A DNA stretch of 41,256 bases from Chloroflexota bacterium. GTDB taxonomy: Bacteria > Chloroflexota > UBA6077 > SHYK01. This document shows positions 8,969-17,633 of this stretch, piece after piece. The notes beneath the pieces are model-generated. The model was not told where the DNA came from, ran no database searches, and was given only the letters and a program-made list of their open reading frames with translations. The stretch is from contig WHTR01000001.1 of the NCBI GenBank assembly GCA_009377635.1, positions 1 to 41,256 on the forward strand. The letters run 5' to 3'. The translations under genes were made by a program, and so were the position numbers. Position 1 is the first letter of the stretch. Each line of letters begins with the position of its first letter.

Positions 8969-10234
8969 CTAACTCCATGCGACAGCAGGGGTCGGCTCCG
9001 AGTCGGCGTTGAAGCACTCCTGCGGGTCATCGCCCCGGACGTACACGATCTGGTTCTCCGCCGGGTCCCGAATGACATGCTTCGGGTCCAGTCCTTTCTG
9101 TACGTCGGCGATCGCCTTGAGGATGATCATGCGGGTCATCGTGAGCGGTCGGTCGTGGGCTCCCAGGTGCTCCATCCTCCGATCCATGTACGGCAGCCCC
9201 TGGGTCTCGTTCGCCATGGTGTCCTGCGACCGGAACGTTGCCCCCACGGTCGGGTCGATTCCGGAGATCGAGTCGATGTTGTCATAGTCCCGCCCGTAGT
9301 CGTCACCCCTCCGGGAATGAACGAGTTCCGCGTCCGGCCGGAGGCTGGCGGGGGTCCGGTCTGGATTCAACGGCGAGAAGTTCACGCGGAATCTGAGGCA
9401 GTGCGCGTCGTCGACCGGAACGTACCAGCTCTGGTTCTTGGAAATATCGTGCTGCGGCTGCGCCGGTTGGTCAGTTCGCTGCCTGGGACGATTCTCGTAG
9501 TCCCGTCCGTTCTGGAGGAGAAACCCCCCCGGCATGACGAAATGGGAGAAGATGGTACCCATGACAGCGCCAGGATGCGACTTGTAGATCCGCGACCACA
9601 TTCCGTAGCTGAGCTCGGCGGAGTCGATCTTGGGCTTTGGCTGCGACGCCACCTCGTACTTCTTGACCGACCAATTGGCCATATGCAGGTACTGGGCATG
9701 TACGGTGTCCAGCGCCCCCTCGAGGTGCTGGAGATAGCCACCGTCGATGAAGTACCACTCTCGCGTTCGCGTCCCGTCCTCGCGCACCAGCACCTCATAT
9801 CTCGGCAACAGTGGCTTCTTCTCAGGAGGGCCCATGTACGTGAATATGAGGCCTCCCAGCTCCTCGCACGGATAGGCCGGGTGCTGGATCCGGTCCCTGA
9901 ACGAGTCGTCCGGCTCAGCCGGCTGCTCGAGGCATCGGCCATCGACGTCGTACACCCAGCCGTGCATCGCGCAGCGGATCCCACCGTCTTCGACGCGACC
10001 GTATGCCAACGAAACGCATCGGTGCGAGCAGTGGAGGCCGAGGACGCCGGCGCGGCCATCCTGGTCGCGGAACAGCACCAGATCTTCGCCGAGGACTCGA
10101 ATCTGCTTGGGCTGGCCGCCTGGTGCGACGCGTGCCGACAGCTCGACCGGGTGCCAGTAACGGCGTATGTAGTCCCCGCCGGGCGTCCCGGGACCGACTC
10201 TGTTGATGAGATCGTTCAGCTCTTCGCTCAGCAT
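8969..10234 (-). CDS. Rieske non-heme iron oxygenase, alpha subunit (phthalate-dioxygenase type)
   Basis: This 421-residue protein has an N-terminal Rieske domain and a C-terminal catalytic domain. Rieske ligands are Cys69 and His71 (HCSHR) and Cys88 and His91 (RCAMHGW). The mononuclear-iron motif is visible as EGALDTVHAQYLH near residues 172-184. Enzymes of this type dihydroxylate or O-demethylate aromatic acids with electrons from a reductase, which is not encoded in the window. ATG 10234 is preferred over one six codons upstream because AGGAGGGG directly precedes it and the paralogue at 39363 begins MLSKEHNE in the same register as MLSEELND here. It is convergent with the broken large subunit and intact amid pseudogenes, which suggests it is under selection or arrived later. 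Confidence 0.92.
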   Translation of the reverse strand: MLSEELNDLINRVGPGTPGGDYIRRYWHPVELSARVAPGGQPKQIRVLGEDLVLFRDQDGRAGVLGLHCSHRCVSLAYGRVEDGGIRCAMHGWVYDVDGRCLEQPAEPDDSFRDRIQHPAYPCEELGGLIFTYMGPPEKKPLLPRYEVLVREDGTRTREWYFIDGGYLQHLEGALDTVHAQYLHMANWSVKKYEVASQPKPKIDSAELSYGMWSRIYKSHPGAVMGTIFSHFVMPGGFLLQNGRDYENRPRQRTDQPAQPQHDISKNQSWYVPVDDAHCLRFRVNFSPLNPDRTPASLRPDAELVHSRRGDDYGRDYDNIDSISGIDPTVGATFRSQDTMANETQGLPYMDRRMEHLGAHDRPLTMTRMIILKAIADVQKGLDPKHVIRDPAENQIVYVRGDDPQECFNADSEPTPAVAWS

Positions 10235-10608
10235 CGACCCCTCCTGCCGCATCCGCGGTGCTTGCCCCGATAGTGTACATCAGGCTCGATGCATGTCTGG
10301 GAGCCCGCATCGTTCCCCGTGGAACGCAACGCCGCGAATCTTCCGCGCTCGCGTCCAGTGCGGCGCTCTGGCGGCGATGCGTGTGAGCGACATCGCCGCC
10401 ATCGGGATTCTGCGCGGGGCGCAGCCAGCTCCCTGACACCGCGATCGCCTGCCGCACGGCAGTTGCCCAGGTGCATTCGAACGGATACGCTGGGGCGCAG
10501 CTACCGCTCGGCTGAACATCTGGCATACGCTGGCCCATGTCTACACGCAATCCACGGCGAAACCCGCAGGGTCGTGTGCCTCCGGAACGTAGGTCTCACG
10601 GTGGAATG
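10235..10608. other. Intergenic region, divergent Rieske / cupin remnant
   Basis: These 374 bases hold the Rieske gene's ribosome site and presumably its promoter. A short inverted repeat, CTGCCG-CA-CGGCAG, lies at 10449-10462. Short open stretches show no family resemblance. I see no RNA gene or recognisable remnant of the missing cupin N-terminal half. Confidence 0.3.
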
Positions 10609-11157
10609 AGAATAGTGGGAGTGCGGACATGGAAAACCCGGAGCGGCGGTGGCACGAGTATCCAGTTTGAGCTCGGCAACTCCACACTCATCGCGCACGT
10701 GTCGGAGTTTCCTGTTGGCACGTACAAGAAGGCGCACCGGCACGGGCCTGGGGCCAGCGTGGTCATCGTGACCGGCACCGGGTATTCGCTCCACTGGCAC
10801 GCGAGCGACGCCTACGAGAAGATTCCTGGGAGCCGGCCACAACCTTCGTTCCCCAGGACATGGCATTCCACCAACACTTCAACACCGGACAGGCGCCCGC
10901 TCGGTACCTGGCGATTCGGTGGGGAGCGGGCAAGTTTCGGTTCTTTCGACCTGTGGACTAACGGCTCCTCGCGGGAGATGAACGAGGGAGGGAATCAGAT
11001 CGAGTACCAGGACGAGGACCCGTGGATCTATCGAACGTACGTGGAGGAATGTGCGAAGCACGGCGTGACGCCTGACATGGAACGGCTGTTTGCCCGCGCG
11101 GGACGCAGGGGTGCCGTGAGTAGAGGTTGTGACGGGCACATGGAAACATGGATGTGA
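10609..11157 (+). pseudogene. C-terminal remnant of a subfamily-B bicupin
   Basis: The stretch from [20 protein letters not shown] through [20 protein letters not shown] matches the second barrel of the bicupin at 23709-24857. The whole first barrel is missing. Near 10829 the frame slips by one lost base; in the other frame the expected [20 protein letters not shown] appears. A compensating slip near 10950 returns to the original frame for EGGNQIEYQDEDPW and the C-terminal helix. The two slips leave one continuous reading frame but scramble about 40 residues, including the second metal-site strand. The tail overlaps the first bases of the SBP pseudogene, again a cupin-SBP neighbour pair. The N-terminal stub at 5894 belongs to the other cupin subfamily, so the two are not halves of one gene. 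Confidence 0.8.
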
Positions 11158-12868
11158 GCGGTCGCGTGGCAGCAGCCATGTCTCGAAGGCTCGGGGTAGG
11201 GTGGCATCTTTGTCTCATGGCGCTCGCCACCTCGATCGTGCTGGCGTGCGGGCCCACGACCCCCGCGGGGGAACGCGCGCCCAAGCCCAGAGGCACCCTC
11301 AGGATCGCCTATCCGCTTGAGCCCGAGAACTCGAATCCCAAGTTCATCACTGGATCGGGCGTTGGCGAGTTCATATGGAACTTCAACTCGTAATTGACCT
11401 ACTACGATTTCAGCGGAGTCGTATGCCCAATGTTGGCCCGCGAGATTCCCCGCCAGGGGTGCAGCGGCTGGGTCGTCGACCCGGATGGCATGATGGTAAC
11501 GACGTATCGTCTCCATGGGGAAGCGCGGTGGCACGACGGCGTCCCGATCACCCGAAGGACTTCGTCTTCGCGTTCGAGGTGTCCACGGACGACGAGCTGG
11601 CCGTCCTGCACCGTGAGGTCGAAGATCTCATGTCGGCGGTGTAGGCTCTGGACGATCGGACTGTCGCGATCTCCTGGAAGAGCCCGTACTCCCGCGCCAA
11701 CGTGCTGGGCTACCGCGACCTCAATCCGCTGCTGCGGCACCTGCTGCCGGAGTCGTATCGGGCGAGCAAGGTCAGCTTCCTCGTCGGCGAGGAGTGGACG
11801 ACCGGCTACGTGTCCAGTTGGCCGTTGCCGCTTGAACAGTGGGAACGCGGCTCCCACATGGTGGCCCAGGCGAACCCCGACAGGTTCCTGGGGGTGCCCG
11901 GGCTCGACGCCCTGGAGATCCTCTTTGTCGCAGACTCCGACGTGATCCTGGCGAACCTGCTGTCGGGCGCTGTAGACTACGTCAGCTCGGCTGGCGTCCG
12001 GGCGTCGGAGGCGGTCGTTGCGCGCGACCAGTGGGTGGCGGGCGGACAGGGTTACCTCAAGAGCTGAGAGACCCGGCTGAGCTTCTCCGACGTTCAGTTC
12101 CGCGACGTGCCGAACTGGCAGCCGGCGCTCACGGACCTTCGGACCCGGCAGGGGCTGATCTACGCCATCGACCGCGTGGGGATGGGGGATGCCATTACGC
12201 TCGGTCTGGCTCCAGCGGCCGACACGTTCGTCGCGCCTCCCGATCCGCTGTTCCCCGAGATTGATCGGGTTATTACGAAATATCCGTACGACCCCGACCG
12301 CGCCCAGGCCCGATTCGCGGAGGACGGCTGGCATCTTCAACCCTCGGGGCGCTTGACCGACGCGAATGGGCAAACCCTGAACATGGACATCATGGGGAGC
12401 AGCGGGGATGCCCAGGCCGCGAGCATCGTCGGCGACAGCTGGAAGGCGGTCGGCATCAACGCGAGCCAGACGATCATCTCCGCGCAGCGCGAGCGTGACC
12501 GAGAGTATCGTGCGAGCTGCCCGGGTATTCAGTTCAACGGACGGAGCATCTCCGTGGAGAACTTTCACTTCGTCGCGGCGGAGATGCCCCGTCCCGAGAT
12601 CGGGTACGTGGAGCTCAACCGTGGGAGCTTCCAGGACGACGAGGTCGATCGGCTCTATCAGCTCGCCCTGACCTCGCTCGACACGGGAGAGCGTGACCGT
12701 GCGTGGATCGCCGTCCAGCAACGCATGGCTGCGCTCGCCCCCTACATCCCACTCCATTACTCGGTCGAGGTGATCCTCGCCAGGAACGGCCTTCGCGGTC
12801 TCGTCGGCAACTACGGCCCGCAGATTGGCGCGACCTGGAACGTGTTCGAGCGGGAGCTCGTTCAGTAG
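11148..12868 (+). pseudogene. Family-5 solute-binding lipoprotein pseudogene
   Basis: This is a recognisable copy of the SBP at 37522-39258. The N-terminus has a signal with the lipobox SIVLAC, then PRGTLRIAYPLEPEN. Damage: TAA at 11391-11393 (FNS-stop-LTYYDFSG against FNSTLTFYDFNG in the paralogue); a one-base loss near 11550 after RWHDGVPIT; TAG at 11642-11644 where the paralogue has Glu; and TGA at 12065-12067 where it has Trp (YLKS-stop-ETRLSF against YLKTWETRLSF). From 12107 to the end the frame is clean and finishes ATWNVFERELVQ. Three different stop codons plus a frameshift rule out simple readthrough. It follows the bicupin remnant and precedes a molybdenum-hydroxylase subunit, as if part of a decayed module. 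Confidence 0.9.
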
Positions 12869-12949
12869 CCATCGGGCATCTGCGCTGAAGCCTCAGTTTT
12901 CCAGCGCGTAGGTGTTCGCGGGGCCTGAGGCCCGCTCGTGGAGGATACC

Positions 12950-15190
12950 GTGGCAGCATCGGCGCCGTCCCAGATCATTGGGAAGTCCATCCTCCGTGTC
13001 GAGGGCGTGGATAAGCTCACCGGACGCGCCATCTTCGCGGCCGACGTGACGCCGCCCGGTACGCTGCTGGCAACTTCGGTTCGGAGTCCCCACGCCCACG
13101 CGCGCATCGCCTCCGTCGATACGTCGCGGGCGCGGCGCGTACCAGGGGTACGCGCCGTGCTCACGGGCGCGGACCTCCCACGCAAGCTAACGGGTCGCTC
13201 GCTGAAGGACATGCCGGTCCTCGCCGCCGACCGGGTGCGCTTCGCAGGGGAGCCGGTGGCCGCCATCGCAGCTGAGACCACTGAGGCGGCTGAGGAGGCC
13301 GCGCTCCTCGTCGAAGTCGAGTACGAGCCGTTGTCCATCCTTCTCGATCCAGTGGCCGCGATGCTGCCGGCCGCCATGCTGATCCACGAGGACGCACCTT
13401 CCTACGCCGGGTTCCATCCGGGCATCCCCCGCGACATCCCGAACCTCTGTGGCTACCGACTGCGTGGCCATGGCGACGTGGAGGTGGGATTTGCTGAATG
13501 TGAACTCATAGTGGAGCGCACGTTCACGACTAGCCTCGGGCACCAGGGGCACATCGAGCCCCACGCCTGCACGGTGGCGATCGACGAGGCCGGCCGCGCA
13601 CAGATCTGGGCCTCTGCCAAGCACCCGTATCTGCTCCGGGAGGCCCTGGCCGACCTCACCGACCGCCCCGAAGCCGACTTCGTGATCCATCCCGTGGCGC
13701 TGGGCGGTGATTTCGGCTCCAAAGGCGCGCCCTTTGATGTCCCGGCGGCCTACCACCTGGCTAAACTTACCGGACGGCCGGTGAAATTCATCACTCCCTC
13801 GACTATTGACCTGACGGCCATGTCGCACCGCCATCCTGCGGTCATCACCCTCCGCATTGGGGTCAAGCGGGACGGGACCCTCCAGGCGTTCTGGGCCAAA
13901 GTCGTCTTCAACACGGGCGCCTATGGCACGCTCAAGCCGGTCCCGGACGGCATGCTCAACGCCGTGGACTACATCGCCGGCCAATACGACATCCCGCACG
14001 TCTTCGTCGAGGGGTTCTGCGTCTACACGAACCAACCACCCGCCGGCTTCTTCCGTGCGCCTGGGCACCCGCAGGTCGCCTTCGCTGTCGAGTCCCAGAT
14101 GGACATAGTTGCGCGTGGGCTGGGTATGGATCCGCTCGCGTTCCGTCTCCGCAACGCGGTGAAGCGCAATCCAGACGGGAGCGGATCGCGATGCGCCGAG
14201 GCGTTGCAGGCGGCTGCCCAAATGATCGGGTGGCGCAGACCAAAGCCGGCCCGCGGGGGCCGCCTCGTCGGACGCGGCCTCGCGATGGCGGGCAGGGGCA
14301 CGGGCAACGGGGTGGGCACTGGAGATGTGACCCTCAACCCCGACGGCACAGTCACGTTGGTCACCGGCATCAACGACAACGGAACTGGCGCGCTCACGGT
14401 CCTCACGCAGGTCGTCGCCGAGGTGTTGGGTCTCCCCGCCGAGCGTGTCCGCCTGGTTCGCGGCAACACCGACATGCTCCCCATCGATATCAGCTCGGCA
14501 TCCGACCGCACGACCAACGTAGCCGGCCACGCCGTCATGGCGGCGGCCGAGCAGCTCATCGCGCAGCTGACGCCGCTCGCCGGGAACCTATTGCACGCTG
14601 ATTCGGTCGAGTGGAACCCAGGGAGCTGGGTCGCGGACGATCGGCGCGTCTCGCTGGAGGAGCTGGCGATGGAGGTTATCTCGGAAGGCGATCCGGTGGC
14701 CCACGCGCAGGTGACGCTGACTCAGCCGGTCAATCACGACCGAGCCTCAGTCGTGCAGGCCGTCGAGGTCGACGTCGATCCGGAGACGGGCGAGGTGAAC
14801 GTATGCACGTGCGCGACCGTGCAGGAGGTCGGGACGATCGTGAATCCACTCGGCTTCCAGGGCCAGATCGACGGTGGCTTTGTTCAGGGCCTCGGCTTTG
14901 CGCTCACTGAAGAACTACAGATCGATGAGGACGGGCGCCTGACCAATGCGAACCTCAGCATGTACAAGTTGCCGACCATCTGCGACGTGCCGCCGCTGGT
15001 GACGGCGAACATCTCGGTGGGAAGCGGGCCTGGACCGTTCAATGCCAAAGGCGTCGGGGAGCTGCCGACGATCCCGGTCGCCGGGGCGATCGCAAACGCG
15101 GTGGCGGATGCGATCGGTGCCCACGCGCTCGAGGCGCCGCTGACTCCGGAGCGCGTGCTTCAGGCGATCGCGGCGAAGATGGACGCGTAA
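12950..15190 (+). CDS. Mo-cofactor-binding large subunit, xanthine dehydrogenase family (orphan)
   Basis: This intact 746-residue protein has the aldehyde-oxidase/xanthine-dehydrogenase fold: the small a/b hammerhead domain (LTGRAIFAADVTPPGTL, then RVRFAGEPVAAIAAET), the cofactor loop HPVALGGDFGSKG, and the catalytic-Glu motif KGVGE with Glu near residue 704. Its active-site loop reads AGFFRAPGHPQ, so it lacks both AYxCSFR (form I CO dehydrogenase) and AYRGAGR (form II); it is another hydroxylase of unknown substrate. GTG 12950 is preferred over GTG 12938 because GGAGG at 12940-12944 sits five bases upstream. No intact FAD or [2Fe-2S] subunit is adjacent; the nearest small-subunit gene is broken, so it must borrow partners, perhaps from 30677-32054. 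It is followed by a hairpin and an SBP. Confidence 0.92.
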   Translation: MAASAPSQIIGKSILRVEGVDKLTGRAIFAADVTPPGTLLATSVRSPHAHARIASVDTSRARRVPGVRAVLTGADLPRKLTGRSLKDMPVLAADRVRFAGEPVAAIAAETTEAAEEAALLVEVEYEPLSILLDPVAAMLPAAMLIHEDAPSYAGFHPGIPRDIPNLCGYRLRGHGDVEVGFAECELIVERTFTTSLGHQGHIEPHACTVAIDEAGRAQIWASAKHPYLLREALADLTDRPEADFVIHPVALGGDFGSKGAPFDVPAAYHLAKLTGRPVKFITPSTIDLTAMSHRHPAVITLRIGVKRDGTLQAFWAKVVFNTGAYGTLKPVPDGMLNAVDYIAGQYDIPHVFVEGFCVYTNQPPAGFFRAPGHPQVAFAVESQMDIVARGLGMDPLAFRLRNAVKRNPDGSGSRCAEALQAAAQMIGWRRPKPARGGRLVGRGLAMAGRGTGNGVGTGDVTLNPDGTVTLVTGINDNGTGALTVLTQVVAEVLGLPAERVRLVRGNTDMLPIDISSASDRTTNVAGHAVMAAAEQLIAQLTPLAGNLLHADSVEWNPGSWVADDRRVSLEELAMEVISEGDPVAHAQVTLTQPVNHDRASVVQAVEVDVDPETGEVNVCTCATVQEVGTIVNPLGFQGQIDGGFVQGLGFALTEELQIDEDGRLTNANLSMYKLPTICDVPPLVTANISVGSGPGPFNAKGVGELPTIPVAGAIANAVADAIGAHALEAPLTPERVLQAIAAKMDA

Positions 15191-15193
15191 GCA

Positions 15194-15235
15194 GCCGAGT
15201 AGACGGAGGGGAGTCGCACCCCCCGGCTACTCGGC
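15194..15235 (+). terminator. Hairpin between hydroxylase subunit and SBP
   Basis: GCCGAGTAG at 15194-15202 pairs perfectly with CTACTCGGC at 15227-15235. The inner G-rich and C-rich runs (GGAGGGG, CCCCCCGG) can extend the stem with mismatches. No T-run follows, so it may act as a terminator, attenuator or mRNA-processing stem between the two genes. Confidence 0.5.
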
Positions 15236-15265
15236 AGAAATTGTGATTGGAGAAAAGCCAAGGGT

Positions 15266-17047
15266 ATGTCGGCCATCGCGAGCCGTCCGTCCTTAACGAG
15301 CGCGGTCCTGATTTTCGCGGTTGCGGCTATGCTCGGAGCGTGTGCCCGGCCGGGGCCAGGGGCGCCGCCTGAGGCACGAGGTCACGACCAGCGGACGCCG
15401 TCGGAAGCGCGACGCGGCGGGGGAGTGACGATTGCCATTTCTAGCACAGTCTCCGGCATTGGCATGGTCGGCGTGGCCAGCACCACGACCGGCGGGTGGT
15501 TCTCGGTTGCCGAGGTTCACTCTAACGGACTCATCACATCGGACCTGCATTCACGGAATCCTGTCGGTCGGCTCGCTGAGAGTGTGCCGTCACTGGAAAC
15601 TGGTGACATCTCGGTGCTGTCGGATGGACGGATGCAGGTCGTCTACCATTTACGCAAGGGCATCACCTGGCACGACGGAGCACCCTTCACTGCTCAGGAC
15701 CTGGTCTTCTCCTATCACTTTAACACTGATCCGGGTATTCCGATCATTCCTCAGGAGTCGCATGGCCTCCTGACGGGGGCCGAGGCACGTGATGACCACA
15801 CACTGGTTCTGTATTTTAGAGAGCCTTATCTTCGGGCGAATCAGCTCGGGCTTCGGCCGTTCTGGCCCCAACCTGAGCATCTCCTCAGGCCAGCCTACGA
15901 GCGGTATTTGGCGACGCGCAATGTTGACGACATCGTCAACCATGCGTATTGGACGTCGGATTATGTACATCTGGGCCCATTCCGCTTGACATCGTTTGAT
16001 CCCGCGGGAACGCTCACATTCCAGGCCTACGATGGTTACTTCCTGGGTACCCCCAAACTAGAGACAGTCCAAGTGCGCGTCTTCACAGATCTCAACACGC
16101 TCTACACGAATCTGCTTGCGGGAACTGTCGACCTGGTGCCGGAGACCGTGATGGAGCCGGAGCTCGGGTTTCAGCTCATGGACCAGTGGGCGCAGAGCGG
16201 GGAGGGGACAGTGTACGTCAAGAAGAGCGCGCAGCGATTCCTCTCGCCTCAGATGAGGCCAGAGGCGCAGACTGAGCCTACCATCATCTCTGACATACGC
16301 GTGCGGGCTGCCCTATACCATGCGCTTGATCGCGAAGCCTTATCCGAGGGGCTGCAGGCGGGCCATCGCGAGCTAGCCGCTTGGGAGCTCCTGTGGCCGG
16401 GCGAGTCCCTACACGATGCCACGAAAGATGCATTCCGTCGCTACGCGTATGATCCCGAGCGGGCGAAAGCGATCCTGCGCGACGCGGGATGGACCCTCGG
16501 TTCGGACGGGATGCTCAGGCACGAGTCGGACGGGAGGCCGTTCCGTACTTCGATCAGTGGTACAGCCGGCCGGATTGAGCGCGAAGTGAGCGCTTACGCC
16601 GACTACTGGCGGCGGATCGGCCTGGATGCCGAGCCACGTGCCATCCCCGCAGCGCAGGTGCGCAACGCAGAGTACCGCGCTTTGTTTCCGAGCTGGGAGG
16701 CCAGCGCGTCGGGCGGCGGCGACGCGATCCTGTCCCGGCTGGAAGGACCAGCGGCCAGTGCGGAGAATCGCTGGACCGGCAACCGCGGCGGGTACGACGA
16801 CCCGAGGGCGCAAGCGCTTGTCGACGCCTATCGCACCAGCGTGTCCGACGACGCACAGTTCCAAACGATGAAGGCGATCAGCGACTTTGTCGTGGCCGAG
16901 CTGCCGTTGCTCGTGCTCTTCAGTACGGCTGAGCATATCGCGGTGCGTACAGGGGTGAAGGCGTTCGATGATCACATGGGCGGAGACAGTGCGGCGCGGC
17001 CTTACGGTACCTACACGCGCAACGCACACCTGTGGGAGGTCAGCTAG
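15266..17047 (+). CDS. Family-5 (Opp/Dpp-type) ABC solute-binding lipoprotein
   Basis: This 593-residue protein has a clean lipoprotein signal (hydrophobic near 13-24, lipobox MLGAC with Cys26). The SBP_bac_5 hallmark GITWHDGAPFTAQDLVFSYH follows at about residues 131-150, then DYVHLGPFRLTSFDPAG and the terminal YTRNAHLWEVS. By eye it is closest to the SBP at 28558-30297, sharing GGW near the N-terminus, the TAQDLVFSY core and the NRWTGNRGGYxDPxAQ segment. It therefore probably binds a similar ligand. ATG 15266 is preceded by GGAGAAAAG and AAGGG. The upstream hairpin suggests expression separate from, or attenuated relative to, the hydroxylase gene. No membrane components of a transporter are near. 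Confidence 0.9.
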   Translation: MSAIASRPSLTSAVLIFAVAAMLGACARPGPGAPPEARGHDQRTPSEARRGGGVTIAISSTVSGIGMVGVASTTTGGWFSVAEVHSNGLITSDLHSRNPVGRLAESVPSLETGDISVLSDGRMQVVYHLRKGITWHDGAPFTAQDLVFSYHFNTDPGIPIIPQESHGLLTGAEARDDHTLVLYFREPYLRANQLGLRPFWPQPEHLLRPAYERYLATRNVDDIVNHAYWTSDYVHLGPFRLTSFDPAGTLTFQAYDGYFLGTPKLETVQVRVFTDLNTLYTNLLAGTVDLVPETVMEPELGFQLMDQWAQSGEGTVYVKKSAQRFLSPQMRPEAQTEPTIISDIRVRAALYHALDREALSEGLQAGHRELAAWELLWPGESLHDATKDAFRRYAYDPERAKAILRDAGWTLGSDGMLRHESDGRPFRTSISGTAGRIEREVSAYADYWRRIGLDAEPRAIPAAQVRNAEYRALFPSWEASASGGGDAILSRLEGPAASAENRWTGNRGGYDDPRAQALVDAYRTSVSDDAQFQTMKAISDFVVAELPLLVLFSTAEHIAVRTGVKAFDDHMGGDSAARPYGTYTRNAHLWEVS

Positions 17048-17087
17048 ACTCAGTACTTTCTATTTGAGGAAGCGCTGGCCAGGCTGA

Positions 17088-17285
17088 CGGCGACGACGCG
17101 CAAACGAAAAGCGCCGGTGCCATACTTCTGTTGCGGATCTCCTTACCGGAGCGGAAGCCATTGCCCAACGCCTTTCGCCTCATGGTAGCAACCGCGTCAG
17201 CGCGGAACAAGTGCGCATGGTGACCGTCCGGCTCCTCGCCGAGACCCTCCCCCTGGCCGACGTTCCGCAGCTGGAACCTACGTGA
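17088..17285 (+). other. Unrecognised open stretch, probable gene fragment
   Basis: Downstream of the SBP the frame is open for about 65 codons to TGA 17283-17285. It reads coherently at its end (DLLTGAEAIAQRLSPHGSNR, then VRLLAETLPLADVPQLEPT), with protein-like composition but no good start codon. I do not recognise the family. It abuts the transposase scrap on the opposite strand and may be the tail of a gene truncated by the same event. Confidence 0.25.
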
Positions 17286-17326
17286 GTATTTATGGACCGG
17301 CTCCGACAGCGAAGCGGGTAGGGGTC

Positions 17327-17600
17327 AGGGTGCGGCCAGCTCGGTGGGTCCAGGTGGACGAAGCGCGGCGGCTCGGCGACGGCGAGGGCCTTGAAGATCG
17401 TCGCTTGACGAGCGGTCGTCTCGGTGCGCTGGTGCACCTCCCCGGCCGGGCCGCTGAAGCGGCCCAGGCGCAGCCTCTCCAGCTCCCAGCGCAGGGTTCG
17501 CCAGGTCTCGCCGGTCGCGTTCTCGGTGATCCGGATCAAGAGCAGGTCGAGCGTGGTCTTCATGTCCCGCCAGGTGCGCTCGACCCCGGTGGCCCACGCC
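17327..17600 (-). pseudogene. Transposase C-terminal scrap (IS1634-like)
   Basis: On the minus strand the frame reads VERTWRDMKTTLDL, then LLIRITENATGETWRTLRWE, then QRTETTARQATIFKALAVAE and PPRFVHLDP. This resembles the C-terminal end of IS1634-type DDE transposases, where the WRDMK segment is normally followed by a YHRLEERIRAHV-like stretch before the LLIRI helix. That stretch, about 20 residues, is missing here, apparently by an in-frame deletion between similar Leu-rich codons. The N-terminal two thirds of a transposase are absent and no terminal inverted repeats are evident. It lies between two convergent SBP genes. The IS family is from pattern memory. Confidence 0.55.
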
Positions 17601-17633
17601 GATGAGGCCTACCCGCAGGCGGTCACGCATGGC

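Noticed and set aside
9077-10273. A plus-strand open frame of about 400 codons opposite the Rieske oxygenase
   Set aside because: It is the complement of a gene with all Rieske ligands and has no ribosome site or family features.
5894-11157. One cupin gene split by a 4.5-kb insertion (N-terminal stub at 5894, C-terminal part at 10609)
   Set aside because: The stub belongs to subfamily A and the remnant to subfamily B, and about 150 residues between them are missing.
11402-12757. A minus-strand open frame of about 450 codons across the SBP pseudogene
   Set aside because: It stays open only because of codon bias opposite the SBP sequence, whose homology is unmistakable on the plus strand.
11148-12868. 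Stop-codon readthrough or an alternative genetic code
   Set aside because: Three different stop codons plus a frameshift occur in one gene, while all neighbouring intact genes use the standard code.
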